Assembly (NCBI GenBank): GCA_946478235.1
Contig: CAMLBF010000005.1
Span: 83,328 to 147,327 of the forward strand
Direction of reading: 5' to 3'
Length of the DNA: 64,000 nt
Source of the DNA: an uncultured Bartonella sp.
GTDB taxonomy: Bacteria > Pseudomonadota > Alphaproteobacteria > Rhizobiales > Rhizobiaceae
A program made the translations under genes and the position numbers. The stretch's first letter is position 1, and each line of letters opens with the position of its first letter. A model generated the notes under the pieces. That model searched no databases. It was given only the letters and a program-made list of their open reading frames with translations, and was not told where the DNA came from. Of the stretch, positions 9,645-18,358 are shown one piece after another.

Positions 9645-10070
9645 ATGAAGAATATGACAGCTTTTCACATTACATGGATTTTGGTCGGCTGCATTTTTGC
9701 CGAAGCTGCTTTCATGATTGTCCAAATAGCCCTTACGATAGCGTGTTCAGGACAAAGTGTTAGCTTGCATGATATGTTGTCACCCGATAATCCGCTTTAT
9801 GCTATTCCGCCGCATTTTCTGATTGTTGGTGTTGTTTTTCTTGCAGCCATTATTTTTGGCGAATACAAGCAGATTTATAACATTGGCTACTATATTGTTG
9901 CGGCCGTTATTGCTGCCATACTATATTTTATTTCTCTTTGGCTGAGCGATTTTACCTTATTGTTCAAGGATATTGTGATTAATCTTGTTGCCGCTGTTAT
10001 TTCTGGCGCAATCTATTGGGTAATCACGCCGCGCCGTTACAACCGCCGCTCATTATCTACTTTCAACTAA
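9645..10070 (+). CDS. small integral membrane protein, unknown function
   Basis: A 141-residue protein with four predicted membrane spans: AFHITWILVGCIFAEAAFMIVQIALTI, PPHFLIVGVVFLAAIIFG, YYIVAAVIAAILYFISLWL and INLVAAVISGAIYWVI. I chose ATG 9645, which has AGGAAA six bases upstream; ATG 9624 is an alternative with a poorer ribosome site. It follows rlmN by 25 bases and is probably cotranscribed. I do not recognise a family. A strong hairpin terminator follows. Confidence 0.72.
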   Translation: MKNMTAFHITWILVGCIFAEAAFMIVQIALTIACSGQSVSLHDMLSPDNPLYAIPPHFLIVGVVFLAAIIFGEYKQIYNIGYYIVAAVIAAILYFISLWLSDFTLLFKDIVINLVAAVISGAIYWVITPRRYNRRSLSTFN

Positions 10071-10113
10071 GTCTACTTGAAACTAGGATATATTGATTTC
10101 TATCAGTAATAAC

Positions 10114-10145
10114 AAAGCCGAAACGCTCTGCTTTTCGGCTTTTTA
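10114..10145. terminator. terminator between convergent membrane-protein genes
   Basis: AAAGCCGAAA pairs with TTTTCGGCTTT around a short loop, ending in a T run on the plus strand and preceded by A residues that serve the minus strand. It separates the plus gene ending at 10070 from the minus gene ending at 10160. Confidence 0.75.
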
Positions 10146-10159
10146 TATACAATGAACGA

Positions 10160-10657
10160 TTAAAACTGATAGCCTTTTGCTACCAGATTTTTATGACGTT
10201 CTGTGAGACGCTCTGTCATTTTGCCGTCTTTTACCATTTGGCGTAGTTTTTCCATATGTTTCCGACGCAATTTTGGTGAACCCCGACGCACCATTGGCCA
10301 CAATATCCACGGCAACGCAAAAATATGAAACATGGCAAATACAATGACCGTCGCCACTTTTGATGCCATAATATAATGCCCACCTGCACGCAAAATACGA
10401 TAGGGAATAGTGGCGCAAATAGCGACAAATACCGCCCATAATGCCGGAATAAGAAGTGCAGCCAGCAAAATTCCGAAACCACCAAGATTAAGAAAAAATT
10501 TTAAATCCCACGCATGGATAAGCCAATTGGCAACACCCAAAAGTCCAACCAGAAGCGCGCCATAAATAAACACAACAAACATAATCAAAAAAGTGAGTGG
10601 CGCGGCAATGCCAGGTTCACGAAATCGATCGTCTTGAACATGAGCCAATGAGGTCAT
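10160..10657 (-). CDS. membrane protein with three hydrophobic segments, unknown function
   Basis: A 165-residue protein. Hydrophobic segments are LTFLIMFVVFIYGALLVGLL, GGFGILLAALLIPALWAVFVAICA and VATVIVFAMFHIFALPWILW; the C-terminal 45 residues are basic (RRGSPKLRRKHMEKLRQ) and presumably cytoplasmic. ATG 10657 is preferred because AGGAAAT lies just upstream; a longer frame to 10687 has no ribosome site. It is monocistronic between a shared terminator and the ptsN region. No family was recognised. Confidence 0.68.
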   Translation of the reverse strand: MTSLAHVQDDRFREPGIAAPLTFLIMFVVFIYGALLVGLLGVANWLIHAWDLKFFLNLGGFGILLAALLIPALWAVFVAICATIPYRILRAGGHYIMASKVATVIVFAMFHIFALPWILWPMVRRGSPKLRRKHMEKLRQMVKDGKMTERLTERHKNLVAKGYQF

Positions 10658-10833
10658 TTTATTTCCTGTCATCAAAAACAATAGCATAATGCTATTTCAC
10701 TGAAACCTAACAGCCGTTTCCCCCAAAGGTCAACAGTTGTGATAAGCAAAATCCATCTACATGGTTCGTTAGATGACTTAAAACATAGCTATAATATATG
10801 CCGCACCATCAATTTGGCTGTTAGGCTCTGCCA

Positions 10834-11301
10834 TCAGGCAGCATTAGTTGCTGCCTGTGTTTGCGTTAAAAAAGTATGCAGTGCCTGTGCCTCATGGGTA
10901 TTGCGTAATTTTTGCACCATATCAGGATCACGCAATACGCGCGCTATTTTTGACAAGGCTTTCAAATGGTCAGCTCCAGCACTTTCCGGTGCCAATAGTA
11001 AAAACACCAGATCAACAGGCTCATCATCAAGCGCTTCAAAATCAACTGGTGTATCAAGGCGGGCAAACACACCCACAATATTATCGAGCTGGGCAAGTTT
11101 ACCGTGTGGAATGGCAATTCCATTACCAACACCGGTAGAACCGAGCTTTTCGCGCTGTAAGATGGTATCCAGCACAACTCTTTCTTCCAATCCTGTGAGA
11201 TCGGCTGCCTTTTCCGCCATAATCTGCAAAACCTGCTTTTTAGAATTGGCCTTAAGAGCCGGTATTATGGCCTGCGGTGCGACTAAATCACTAAGATCCA
11301 T
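10834..11301 (-). CDS. ptsN: nitrogen PTS EIIA component PtsN
   Basis: A 155-residue EIIA-Ntr. The phosphorylatable histidine lies in GIAIPHGKL, near residue 70, preceded by LQREKLGSTGVGNG. The C-terminal part (LLAPESAGADHLKALSKIARVLRD) is standard. PtsN receives phosphate from EI-Ntr/NPr and, unphosphorylated, modulates potassium transport and nitrogen or stress regulators. It follows rpoN and hpf on the same strand, the usual order in proteobacteria. The 123-bp gap to hpf may hold its own promoter. Confidence 0.94.
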   Translation of the reverse strand: MDLSDLVAPQAIIPALKANSKKQVLQIMAEKAADLTGLEERVVLDTILQREKLGSTGVGNGIAIPHGKLAQLDNIVGVFARLDTPVDFEALDDEPVDLVFLLLAPESAGADHLKALSKIARVLRDPDMVQKLRNTHEAQALHTFLTQTQAATNAA

Positions 11302-11424
11302 ATAACATTTCCTTATTTCGCGACCGATTTTTGCTAATATATTTAAAAGCTATTAGCCATAAAGATCACGGATTTTACAGTATTGATTGCCAAATTAAAT
11401 CAGACAATCCAATGATTTTCCCGT

Positions 11425-12009
11425 TCAAGCTTGGTTTTTAACAGTTGAGGGGTCTATCCAACCGATATTTCCATCAGCACGGCGATAAACGATATTGATT
11501 TTATTATCAACTGCATTGCGGAAGACGAGAACCGGATTATCCATAAGATCAAGTTCAACAACAGCATCAGCAACAGACATATCTCTTAAAGACATAGATG
11601 TTTCAGCCACGATTGTTGGTGCATAATCAACCGGTAAACCGTCCTCGACATCAGGAACAGGTTCCATAATATGATAGGCATATTCTGCCATAGCCGTGTT
11701 GTCATTTTGCAGGTTACTGCGTGATTTTAAACGGCGTTTATAACGACGAAGGCGCGTTTCAATACGCTCGGCTGCCACATCAAAGGCAGCTTGTGGGTCT
11801 TGCGCCTGACCAGTGGTTTGTAAAACTGCACCGCTACTCAAATGCAGTACACAGTCGGCTGAAAAGCGTGAACCGGATTTAACGACAGTTACATGACCTG
11901 TGACACTTCCACCGAAATATTTGGAAACAGCATCATTAATGCGCTCCTCTATCCGCGTGCGGAAAGAATCACCAATGTCCATATGTTTCCCCGAAATGCG
12001 CAAGCTCAT
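11425..12009 (-). CDS. hpf: long-form ribosome hibernation promoting factor (HPF/RaiA)
   Basis: A 194-residue long HPF. Residues 1-105 form the ribosome-binding domain (MSLRISGKHMDIGDSFRTRIEER, then AFDVAAERIETRLRRYKRRL). After a linker of about 30 residues comes the dimerisation domain (MSVADAVVELDLMDNPVLVFRNAVDNKINIVYRR). Long HPFs build 100S ribosome dimers directly when growth stops. The gene lies between rpoN and ptsN, as in many Rhizobiales. Confidence 0.93.
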   Translation of the reverse strand: MSLRISGKHMDIGDSFRTRIEERINDAVSKYFGGSVTGHVTVVKSGSRFSADCVLHLSSGAVLQTTGQAQDPQAAFDVAAERIETRLRRYKRRLKSRSNLQNDNTAMAEYAYHIMEPVPDVEDGLPVDYAPTIVAETSMSLRDMSVADAVVELDLMDNPVLVFRNAVDNKINIVYRRADGNIGWIDPSTVKNQA

Positions 12010-12155
12010 TATAAACCTCGTTCATAATTCGTGACTGGGTTAGTTTAGCGGCATCTGCCATCGGAAGCAACCGTAAGCACACCCCTCATGGTCAAAGGCC
12101 ATTACCCTTTTTTAGCGGCTTCTATTAATTAAGCCTGCTGATGTCAATTATATTT

Positions 12156-13688
12156 TCAACTACTGGTTGTATTTTGTTTGGCCTTCTTTTCTCTTCGGCG
12201 AGCAACAGAAGATGGAATATTCATGAGTTCTCTATACTTTGCGACCGTGCGACGGGCGATATCGATGTTTTCTTTCTGCAAGAGTTGGACAAGTGTATCA
12301 TCGGATAGAATATGATCGGCATCTTCATTATCAACCAGTTCACGAATGCGAAAACGAACCGCATCAGCAGCATGGCTCTCCTCACCCGAGGTTGATTGCA
12401 AAGAGGCTGAAAAAAAACTGCGCATCTCGAAAGTGCCACGTGGAGTCGCCACATATTTGTTGGCAGTAACGCGGCTTATTGTTGATTCATGCATGCCCAC
12501 CGCTTCCGCGACCGTTGCCAATGTCAGAGGTTTAAGAAAACCAACGCCGTGACGCAAGAAATCCTGCTGAAATCGGACAATTTCAGCGGTTACTTTCAAC
12601 AAAGTTGTGGCGCGTTGATCGAGCGCACGCAATAACCAATTGGCATTTTGCAAGCATTCATTGATAAAATGGCGTTCGGCAGTATCGCGACCTATTTTTA
12701 GGGCGTAATCCCGATGGATTATCAATCTTGGTAGAATTGCCTGATTTAATTCAACCAAAAATTCTCCATTGCCTGAAGCACGAATAATCACATCCGGCAC
12801 AACAAAGCCTAATGGATCCTGACTGAATGCCAAACCGGGTTTAGGATTAAGTCGGCGGATTTCCTGCAAAATATCCAGAAGCTCACTTTGATCGAGGTTA
12901 GATATTTTCGACAAATAGGCAAAATCGCGTTTTGCCAAAGCAGGCAGATTATCCAGCACAGCCGCAATTGCCGGATCAAGTCGATTTACACGTTCTAGTT
13001 GTAATGCGAGACATTCTTTTAATGACCGACAAAAGACACCGGCGGGATCAAATTGTTGTAAACGCGCAAAAATTGAATCTATTTCTTTAATGTCTATGGC
13101 AAATTTTTCTGATGTCTCGCTCAAGGAGCCCACAAAATAGCCCGCTTCATTAAGCTGATCGGCAAGATAGCGGGCAATATCTCTTTCCTTTTGACTGGCG
13201 AATGCCAAAGCAATCTGTTCTGCAATAAAGGACTGTAAACTCGGCTTATCAGCAACCGTTTCTGCGATATTTGTCATCTCGAGAGGAAGCGGTTTTAACG
13301 ATATTTCGTTCCAATCTGTTGGCCTATCGCAATTATAAGTCAACTCCGCCTGATTTTCGTGCGAATGATTGGGGGACTCTTCACTATCGAATATATTTTG
13401 CAAAGCTTCCGCCGAAGAAAACTCTGGAATCAGCTTCTCCGCACTATCATCAGATGCTAAATTCAAATGCTCATTATTTTCTTCAGGGCTATCGACTGAA
13501 GGTTCAACATTATCAGTGCTATTGGTTGCGTCTACACGTTCCAGCAATGGATTTTTTTCCAGCACGTCATTCAAATATTGCTCGAGTTCCAGTGCCGCCA
13601 TTTGCAACAGCTTGATAGATTGCATCAATTGTGGAGTCATGGTGAGTGATTGCGCTTGATGCATATCAAGCGATGGTGAAAGCGCCAT
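12156..13688 (-). CDS. rpoN: RNA polymerase sigma-54 factor RpoN
   Basis: A 510-residue sigma-54. The glutamine-rich activator-interacting region I is at the N-terminus (QAQSLTMTPQLMQSIKLLQMAALELEQYL), a long acidic region II follows (about residues 50-120), and the RpoN box ARRTVAKYRE is near the C-terminus. The helix-turn-helix (VAEAVGMHESTISRVTANKY) is also visible. Sigma-54 directs transcription of nitrogen-assimilation and other genes with activator ATPases. A strong ribosome site (GGGGAGGG) lies upstream of ATG. In many Rhizobiales rpoN follows lptB closely; here 1.3 kb of non-coding DNA separates them. Confidence 0.96.
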   Translation of the reverse strand: MALSPSLDMHQAQSLTMTPQLMQSIKLLQMAALELEQYLNDVLEKNPLLERVDATNSTDNVEPSVDSPEENNEHLNLASDDSAEKLIPEFSSAEALQNIFDSEESPNHSHENQAELTYNCDRPTDWNEISLKPLPLEMTNIAETVADKPSLQSFIAEQIALAFASQKERDIARYLADQLNEAGYFVGSLSETSEKFAIDIKEIDSIFARLQQFDPAGVFCRSLKECLALQLERVNRLDPAIAAVLDNLPALAKRDFAYLSKISNLDQSELLDILQEIRRLNPKPGLAFSQDPLGFVVPDVIIRASGNGEFLVELNQAILPRLIIHRDYALKIGRDTAERHFINECLQNANWLLRALDQRATTLLKVTAEIVRFQQDFLRHGVGFLKPLTLATVAEAVGMHESTISRVTANKYVATPRGTFEMRSFFSASLQSTSGEESHAADAVRFRIRELVDNEDADHILSDDTLVQLLQKENIDIARRTVAKYRELMNIPSSVARRREKKAKQNTTSS

Positions 13689-13861
13689 TACAAATCCCTC
13701 CCCACTTTTAAAACAGAGACATCAGAATGCTTTTTGGCATACTGATATGATGATCTACCAATGCTGTTTTTAACTATGAAAACTGGTATGAACCTTGCTT
13801 GTCAATATAAAATTTTATTATGCTGGCTTACAATCACGCTTCTTTTTTAGTTCATCTTGTG

Positions 13862-13915
13862 GCGCACTGTCAGTTTGTAGTGTTGCTTACTGTCAGTTCA
13901 TAATGTTGCACACTA
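13862..13915. repeat. 23-bp tandem repeat, 2.3 copies, diverged
   Basis: Units at 13862-13884 and 13885-13907 share GC..ACTGTCAGTT and end in A.TGTT; a partial third starts at 13908 (GCACACT). Confidence 0.65.
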
Positions 13916-14071
13916 AATAACCCTCTTTCTACATATCTCGCCTGATTATGTGCGACCAATCATTGTTGTCAGTGTTTTGCGATAGCGCTGTTTGACAATG
14001 TTATATTGGATATCAAATGAGAATAATGCATGATTTTTATAGCTAATGGCGCATATGGAAGACTTTAAAAT

Positions 14072-14111
14072 ACTGTTCCCTCATAACTGTCCCACATGAC
14101 TGTTCTCCATA
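14072..14111. repeat. 13-14-bp tandem repeat, three copies, diverged
   Basis: Three units begin ACTGT (14072-14085, 14086-14098, 14099-14111) with variants of ACTGTTCCCTCATA. No gene covers them. Confidence 0.55.
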
Positions 14112-14617
14112 ACGCTACATTCCATTACACGCGTACTACCAGCTATAACAGGCATACCAGAAGTCTGGTTAAATCCCTCAACACCACATCATTGGGGTCT
14201 AAGCTTATTATGCGTAAGCTGTCACTTTTTATCTCTATTTCTCTCAATTTATGCCAATCAATCCGGCGATAGATCTGAATAAAGATAGCTATCATTATTG
14301 CTGGGTATCAATCATCGCAACCATAGATAAATTGTATCTGTCTTCTCTCGAATAATGATCGAAAGTCAGGCGCTTGATTGCATTAAATAGCCCACACATA
14401 TTGGGTAAACTTGCAGTATTTATAACGTCGTTTCAATAGACTTTTATAAACTTTTCCTCATAGACTTTGTGACAATGGCATTCAAAAACTATCAATATTT
14501 CAGCAATCAAATAGCCACTGGTGACTTTTGGCGGTACTTCTGACGCTGATGATAACACGATATGCCAACGCTCATAATGGTTGGCACGACAGCCCATAAC
14601 TGGCTACGCTTTAGTTG

Positions 14618-14800
14618 ATTGGAAATCGTAAGCTAATTGGAAATTGTATTACTGCTGGGAATTGATCGCGTTGTTGCTGGTCTGGAACGATACAACGGCT
14701 TGAAATCAATCACGCAGTAGTTGGTTTGGAACTGCACAACAGATTGCAATTAATCACCTGTCACTGGTTAGAAATTGCAGCACAGCTGGCAATGGATTGT
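14618..14800. repeat. degenerate tandem array, about 44-bp unit
   Basis: Three units at about 14681-14725, 14726-14768 and 14769-14810 share a GGAAC-GCACAACAG-TTGCAAT-AATCAC skeleton. Upstream, ATTGGAAAT occurs twice, 18 bases apart (about 14619 and 14637), as more decayed copies. The array looks like old duplications drifting apart rather than a functional iteron set. Confidence 0.55.
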
Positions 14801-15021
14801 GCTGCTATTCGCCTTTGGTCGTGTTGCAGTTGATGACCGTTTGCTTTGTTCAAATGCGTGTTGATGACCAATTATTTTCAACAAAACCATTTAATATCAA
14901 ATACAAAATTGAATCTTATTGACAAAACGCCACAGCTAATCGGCACAAGATGCCAAAGTGTGTTTGATACAAATTCGTTCTTTATATATAGCAGCAGCCA
15001 AATATATAGCGGCAGCCAAAA

Positions 15022-15825
15022 TCAGAGTGAAAACTGATCGCCAAGATAGAGTCTGCGAACGTCCGCATTGGTGACAATATCATCTGGCTTGCCATGCGTA
15101 AGAACCTGACCATTATGGATAATATAGGCTCTGTCGACGAGACCCAATGTTTCACGCACATTATGATCGGTAATCAACACACCAATGCCACGGCTGGTCA
15201 AATGCCGTACGAGTTGCTGGATATCTGCAATAGCGATCGGATCGATACCTGCAAATGGTTCGTCCAGCAGCATAAAATTTGGCCGTGAAGCCAATGCTCG
15301 CGCAATTTCTAGACGCCGACGTTCACCACCAGAAAGTGACAGTGATGGGCTCTTTCTTAAGTGCGCAATTTTGAATTCTTCCAGCAGCGCGTCAAGTTCT
15401 TCAGCACGTTTGTGGCGATCTTTTTCGACGACTTCCAGAACAGCTTTAATATTATTCTCAACCGACAGACCACGGAAAATTGAGGCTTCTTGTGGCAAAT
15501 AGCCAATGCCTAAGCGCGAGCGCCGATACATTGGCATATCTGTTACGTCAAAACCGTCAATCTCAATACTGCCGCTATCCACTTCGACAAGACCGGTTAC
15601 CATATAGAAACAAGTGGTTTTACCAGCGCCGTTAGGCCCCAATATACCAACAGCTTCACCAGCACGAACACCAAAAGAAACGCCTTTGACAACCTGACGC
15701 CCACGATAGGTCTTTGTTAAATCATGGGCGACGAGCGTGCCTTTCAGCCGCTCTTTTAAAGCGTCACTTGAACTGTCTTCATATGCGATTTTCTCGAAAG
15801 CTGCTTGAGAATTACTTTGTGACAT
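15022..15825 (-). CDS. lptB: LPS export ABC transporter ATPase LptB
   Basis: A 267-residue ABC ATPase with Walker A GPNGAGKTT, signature LSGGERRRLEIARAL, and Walker B with FMLLDEPFAGIDP and the H-loop histidine in LITDHNVRETL. FAGIDP and LGDQFSL near the end are typical of LptB. It powers extraction of lipopolysaccharide from the inner membrane with LptF/LptG, which are not in the window. The first 30 residues are an N-terminal extension common in Rhizobiales. It lies 6 bases after lptA on the minus strand. Confidence 0.96.
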   Translation of the reverse strand: MSQSNSQAAFEKIAYEDSSSDALKERLKGTLVAHDLTKTYRGRQVVKGVSFGVRAGEAVGILGPNGAGKTTCFYMVTGLVEVDSGSIEIDGFDVTDMPMYRRSRLGIGYLPQEASIFRGLSVENNIKAVLEVVEKDRHKRAEELDALLEEFKIAHLRKSPSLSLSGGERRRLEIARALASRPNFMLLDEPFAGIDPIAIADIQQLVRHLTSRGIGVLITDHNVRETLGLVDRAYIIHNGQVLTHGKPDDIVTNADVRRLYLGDQFSL

Positions 15826-15831
15826 TCAGGA

Positions 15832-16488
15832 TTATTTCCCGTTCTGCTCATTACGGTTCATAATAATGGAGACACGCCCATTATTTCCATTTTTTCCAGA
15901 TGACTTACAGCTTTCCATAAAAGCTTTTCCCGTATCCATATGGGCCGTCAGTTTACAACCTGTTGCGATATTATCACCGTCTGCCAAGATAACACGTTGG
16001 CCAGTCAGCACCATAATGTTTGATTTACCGTCAAAAATACCTTGGTCACCGGTGGCAACCTGTGTTGCCGTTTTAATGTAAACCTTACCCGAGGCTTCCA
16101 TTTTTTCTACACCTGTTGAGCCAAGCCCCCCAATACCACTTGTTGGAACGGCTTTGCCTGTTTTACCAGTAGATTTCTTGTCCGACTTGGCTGTGCCTTT
16201 TGCACCTGTGTCATCGTCAGGTTTTGTATAATGGACAATCAATTTAGATGTGCGCATGATGCGATCACCTTGAACAACAGAAACATTGCCGGTGAAAATA
16301 GCGACGCCATCTTTGTCACGCATTTCTAAATTGTCAGCATTTAACTGAACAGGCTCTTTTCCGCCAGAAAGATTGATGCCAAAGTCGGCTTGCTGGGCAG
16401 ATGCCGGCAAATTGCCAATGCCTGATACTGCAATCCCCATAGCCATTATCGCCCATGTCTTACGCGAAAACTGTTTTAACAGCTTCAT
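15832..16488 (-). CDS. lptA: periplasmic LPS-transport protein LptA
   Basis: A 218-residue precursor with a signal peptide (cleavage after LPASA, about residue 31) and an OstA/LptA jelly-roll repeat domain: VQLNADNLEMRDKDGVAIFTGNVSVVQGDRIMRTSKLIVHY and later YIKTATQVATGDQGIFDGKSNIMVLTG. LptA bridges LptC and LptD in the periplasm. An insertion rich in Lys, Gly and Ser (about residues 105-135) interrupts the repeats. The start at 16488 is favoured by GAGGGTGATAGA upstream; a TTG at 16539 would place 17 extra residues before the signal peptide. Confidence 0.92.
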   Translation of the reverse strand: MKLLKQFSRKTWAIMAMGIAVSGIGNLPASAQQADFGINLSGGKEPVQLNADNLEMRDKDGVAIFTGNVSVVQGDRIMRTSKLIVHYTKPDDDTGAKGTAKSDKKSTGKTGKAVPTSGIGGLGSTGVEKMEASGKVYIKTATQVATGDQGIFDGKSNIMVLTGQRVILADGDNIATGCKLTAHMDTGKAFMESCKSSGKNGNNGRVSIIMNRNEQNGK

Positions 16489-16542
16489 TCTATCACCCTC
16501 AATTAAACGCCACATCGGCGAAAAAGCATAGTCTTTCAAACT

Positions 16543-17190
16543 CTATTGCCCATTTGTGTTGTCAATGACAAGACTGACACCACCACGAAAAAATAAAACT
16601 TGGCCATTTTCACGAATTTGTAATCCGTTTGCCTTCAAATGTTGTCCACCGCGAAGGATATCAACAGCCTTATCTGTATTAAGCTGACTCGTCGACAAAT
16701 TGACATCTGCCGATTGGAGCTTGGCAACCATGCCATCATCTGTCTTTATTTCGAATGGTTTATCAAACTGCAAACGACCATTAATATTATCATAATATGC
16801 GCCAATGGCGGCAACTGCGGCCTGCCCACGTTCACCCAAGGGCAGTGCAGCGGTAATGTTTTCCAACTCGATCATACCGGGACGGGCTGGATCCTGAACC
16901 GCTTTTCCCGCTTTTAGGGAATATGGCTTGTTTGCAGCTGTATAACCTTCAAGTTTTGGGTCGGTCATGGTCAAACGGCCATCCGAATTCTGGTCATCAT
17001 TAAGCACAACAAGATCAGCAGAGCTTGGGGCTGCAAAAAATGTAAACCAAGAGAATACAAACGCAATAAAAATAGCAAAAGCCGGCAGGAGAACCTTTAA
17101 TAATCGTACACGCGTTGAATGGTGTCGTGCCGCATTAAATACAGCATCGGACTTATTACTAGCCGAAAATATCTCGGAACTATTCTTCAT
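16543..17190 (-). CDS. lptC: LPS export protein LptC
   Basis: A 215-residue bitopic protein: about 28 cytoplasmic residues, one membrane span (LLKVLLPAFAIFIAFVFSWFTFF) and a periplasmic LptC domain (LTMTDPKLEGYTAANKPYSLKAGKAVQD and GRLQFDKPFEIKTDDGMVAKLQSADVNL). It docks LptA to the LptBFG complex. It is first in the lptC-lptA-lptB set on the minus strand, 54 bases before the preferred lptA start. Confidence 0.92.
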   Translation of the reverse strand: MKNSSEIFSASNKSDAVFNAARHHSTRVRLLKVLLPAFAIFIAFVFSWFTFFAAPSSADLVVLNDDQNSDGRLTMTDPKLEGYTAANKPYSLKAGKAVQDPARPGMIELENITAALPLGERGQAAVAAIGAYYDNINGRLQFDKPFEIKTDDGMVAKLQSADVNLSTSQLNTDKAVDILRGGQHLKANGLQIRENGQVLFFRGGVSLVIDNTNGQ

Positions 17191-17601
17191 TCTGCTTCCT
17201 GGCGCTTACCCTTTTTGACAACGAAACCGCTTCAACCCCTCATCACCCTTGGATTGATTTATGGCTTTTGTCTCATTTATTCAATACTGCTTTCTTTATT
17301 CAACACTGCTTTCACTATGCAGTTTTAAAAAAAACAAAACAACATACAATTAAATAATTCTTTTGCCCGCTTTCTTCCTATCTGCAACATTTTTTATCAA
17401 ACAGCGTTGACGAAATGCCTATTCCAGTCAATAAACTATAGTTTAACGACGATATCTTAAGGAACAATTGTCAACATCGGCAGTTTGTGGTTAGAAATGG
17501 TTGTTATAGCTTTATTATGAGGCTGTCAAAATAGTAAAATTTAGGACTGGCGACTCATAATAGGAATTGATTTATTATTGTTGTTTCATATGGAGATCAT
17601 T
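17191..17601. other. divergent promoter region between lptC and ihfB
   Basis: About 410 bases, A+T-rich, with no gene. It must hold the promoters for lptC (minus) and ihfB (plus). Near 17275-17315 TTTATTCAATACTGC and TTTATTCAACACTGC are an imperfect direct repeat. Confidence 0.5.
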
Positions 17602-17883
17602 GTGATCAAGTCAGAACTCGTGCAGATTATAGCCAATCGCAACCCCCATTTGTTTCAGCGCGATGTAGAAAATATCGTTAGTGCAATTTTTGATGAAATT
17701 TCCACGGCTCTTGCTGAAGGAAATCGTGTTGAGCTCCGCGGTTTTGGTGCTTTTTCTGTAAAGAACCGTCCAGCACGTTCAGGTCGCAATCCTCGTACAG
17801 GTGAAACTGTTTCCGTTGATGAAAAATGGGTACCATTTTTTAAAACAGGCAAGGAATTGCGTGACCGTTTGAATAATGGATAA
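17602..17883 (+). CDS. ihfB: integration host factor beta subunit
   Basis: A 93-residue HU/IHF-family DNA-binding protein. [26 protein letters not shown] and [31 protein letters not shown] are diagnostic of IHF-beta, with the DNA-intercalating proline in RNPRTG. IHF bends DNA at promoters, often sigma-54 dependent ones. The start is GTG at 17602, with GGAG six bases before it; upstream in-frame ATG and TTG codons do not fit the family's N-terminus. The last eight bases overlap lapA. Confidence 0.94.
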   Translation: MIKSELVQIIANRNPHLFQRDVENIVSAIFDEISTALAEGNRVELRGFGAFSVKNRPARSGRNPRTGETVSVDEKWVPFFKTGKELRDRLNNG

Positions 17884-18205
17884 AATGATGACAGCGAAAC
17901 GGATTTCTTCTCTCATTATCTTGATACCGGTAGCGCTTATTCTGATTGCATTTATCATTGCCAATCGGGAAACAGTTGCTTTATCTCTTAATCCGTTTCA
18001 GTCTCAATCTGGCAATTTGATTTTTCATGCGCCATTATTTGTATGGCTTTTTCTATTCCTTGTTATTGGCATTGTCATTGGTGGCATTACGGTGTGGTTT
18101 ACCCAACACCGTTTTCGCAAAGCGTTAAAAGACGCACAGACTGAATTGCAGGGATTGAAAATGCAGTTGCCCAATAAGGATAATCTTCCAGTCGAAAACC
18201 ATTAA
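17876..18205 (+). CDS. lapA: LapA (DUF1049) family inner-membrane protein
   Basis: A 109-residue protein with two membrane spans ([29 protein letters not shown] and [22 protein letters not shown]) followed by a short charged coiled coil. The motif [13 protein letters not shown] is typical of DUF1049. In gammaproteobacteria LapA/YciS works with LapB in LPS assembly control; no lapB is present here. It overlaps ihfB by eight bases; ATG at 17885 is an alternative start. Confidence 0.85.
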   Translation: MDKMMTAKRISSLIILIPVALILIAFIIANRETVALSLNPFQSQSGNLIFHAPLFVWLFLFLVIGIVIGGITVWFTQHRFRKALKDAQTELQGLKMQLPNKDNLPVENH

Positions 18206-18228
18206 TCCTGCGCTTTCTAGCGGATTAA
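18201..18228 (+). terminator. hairpin at the lapA stop, possible weak terminator
   Basis: ATTAATC pairs with GATTAAT and CGCT with AGCG around TTCT, forming a hairpin that includes the lapA stop codon. There is no T run directly after it, so termination is uncertain. Confidence 0.35.
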
Positions 18229-18358
18229 TCCAAATCTTTTCTCGTATTCCTGATTAAGATGGCTTGCTGCGATAGAGCCATATAAATATTTAGCATCTTT
18301 TGATAAAGATGCATTATATGTATGGAATCATTACGATAACCACCGGAAAAATCGAGCA

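Larger units (their letters stand above)
13689..15021. other. 1.3-kb non-coding spacer rich in degenerate short tandem repeats
   Basis: No credible gene is present on either strand. The spacer contains several families of short direct repeats, listed separately, and otherwise has near-random A+T-rich sequence. It must carry the rpoN promoter (minus strand, near 13700-13800), but I cannot place -35/-10 elements with confidence. A 63-codon frame at 14846-15037 has no ribosome site or recognisable product. Confidence 0.7.

Noticed and set aside
14618..14800. 44-bp array as a CRISPR or iteron array
   Set aside because: Units are diverged and directly abut, with no constant spacers and no cas or rep gene.
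14846..15037. 63-codon plus-strand frame upstream of the lptB stop
   Set aside because: No ribosome site, low-complexity product and overlap with the lptB end.
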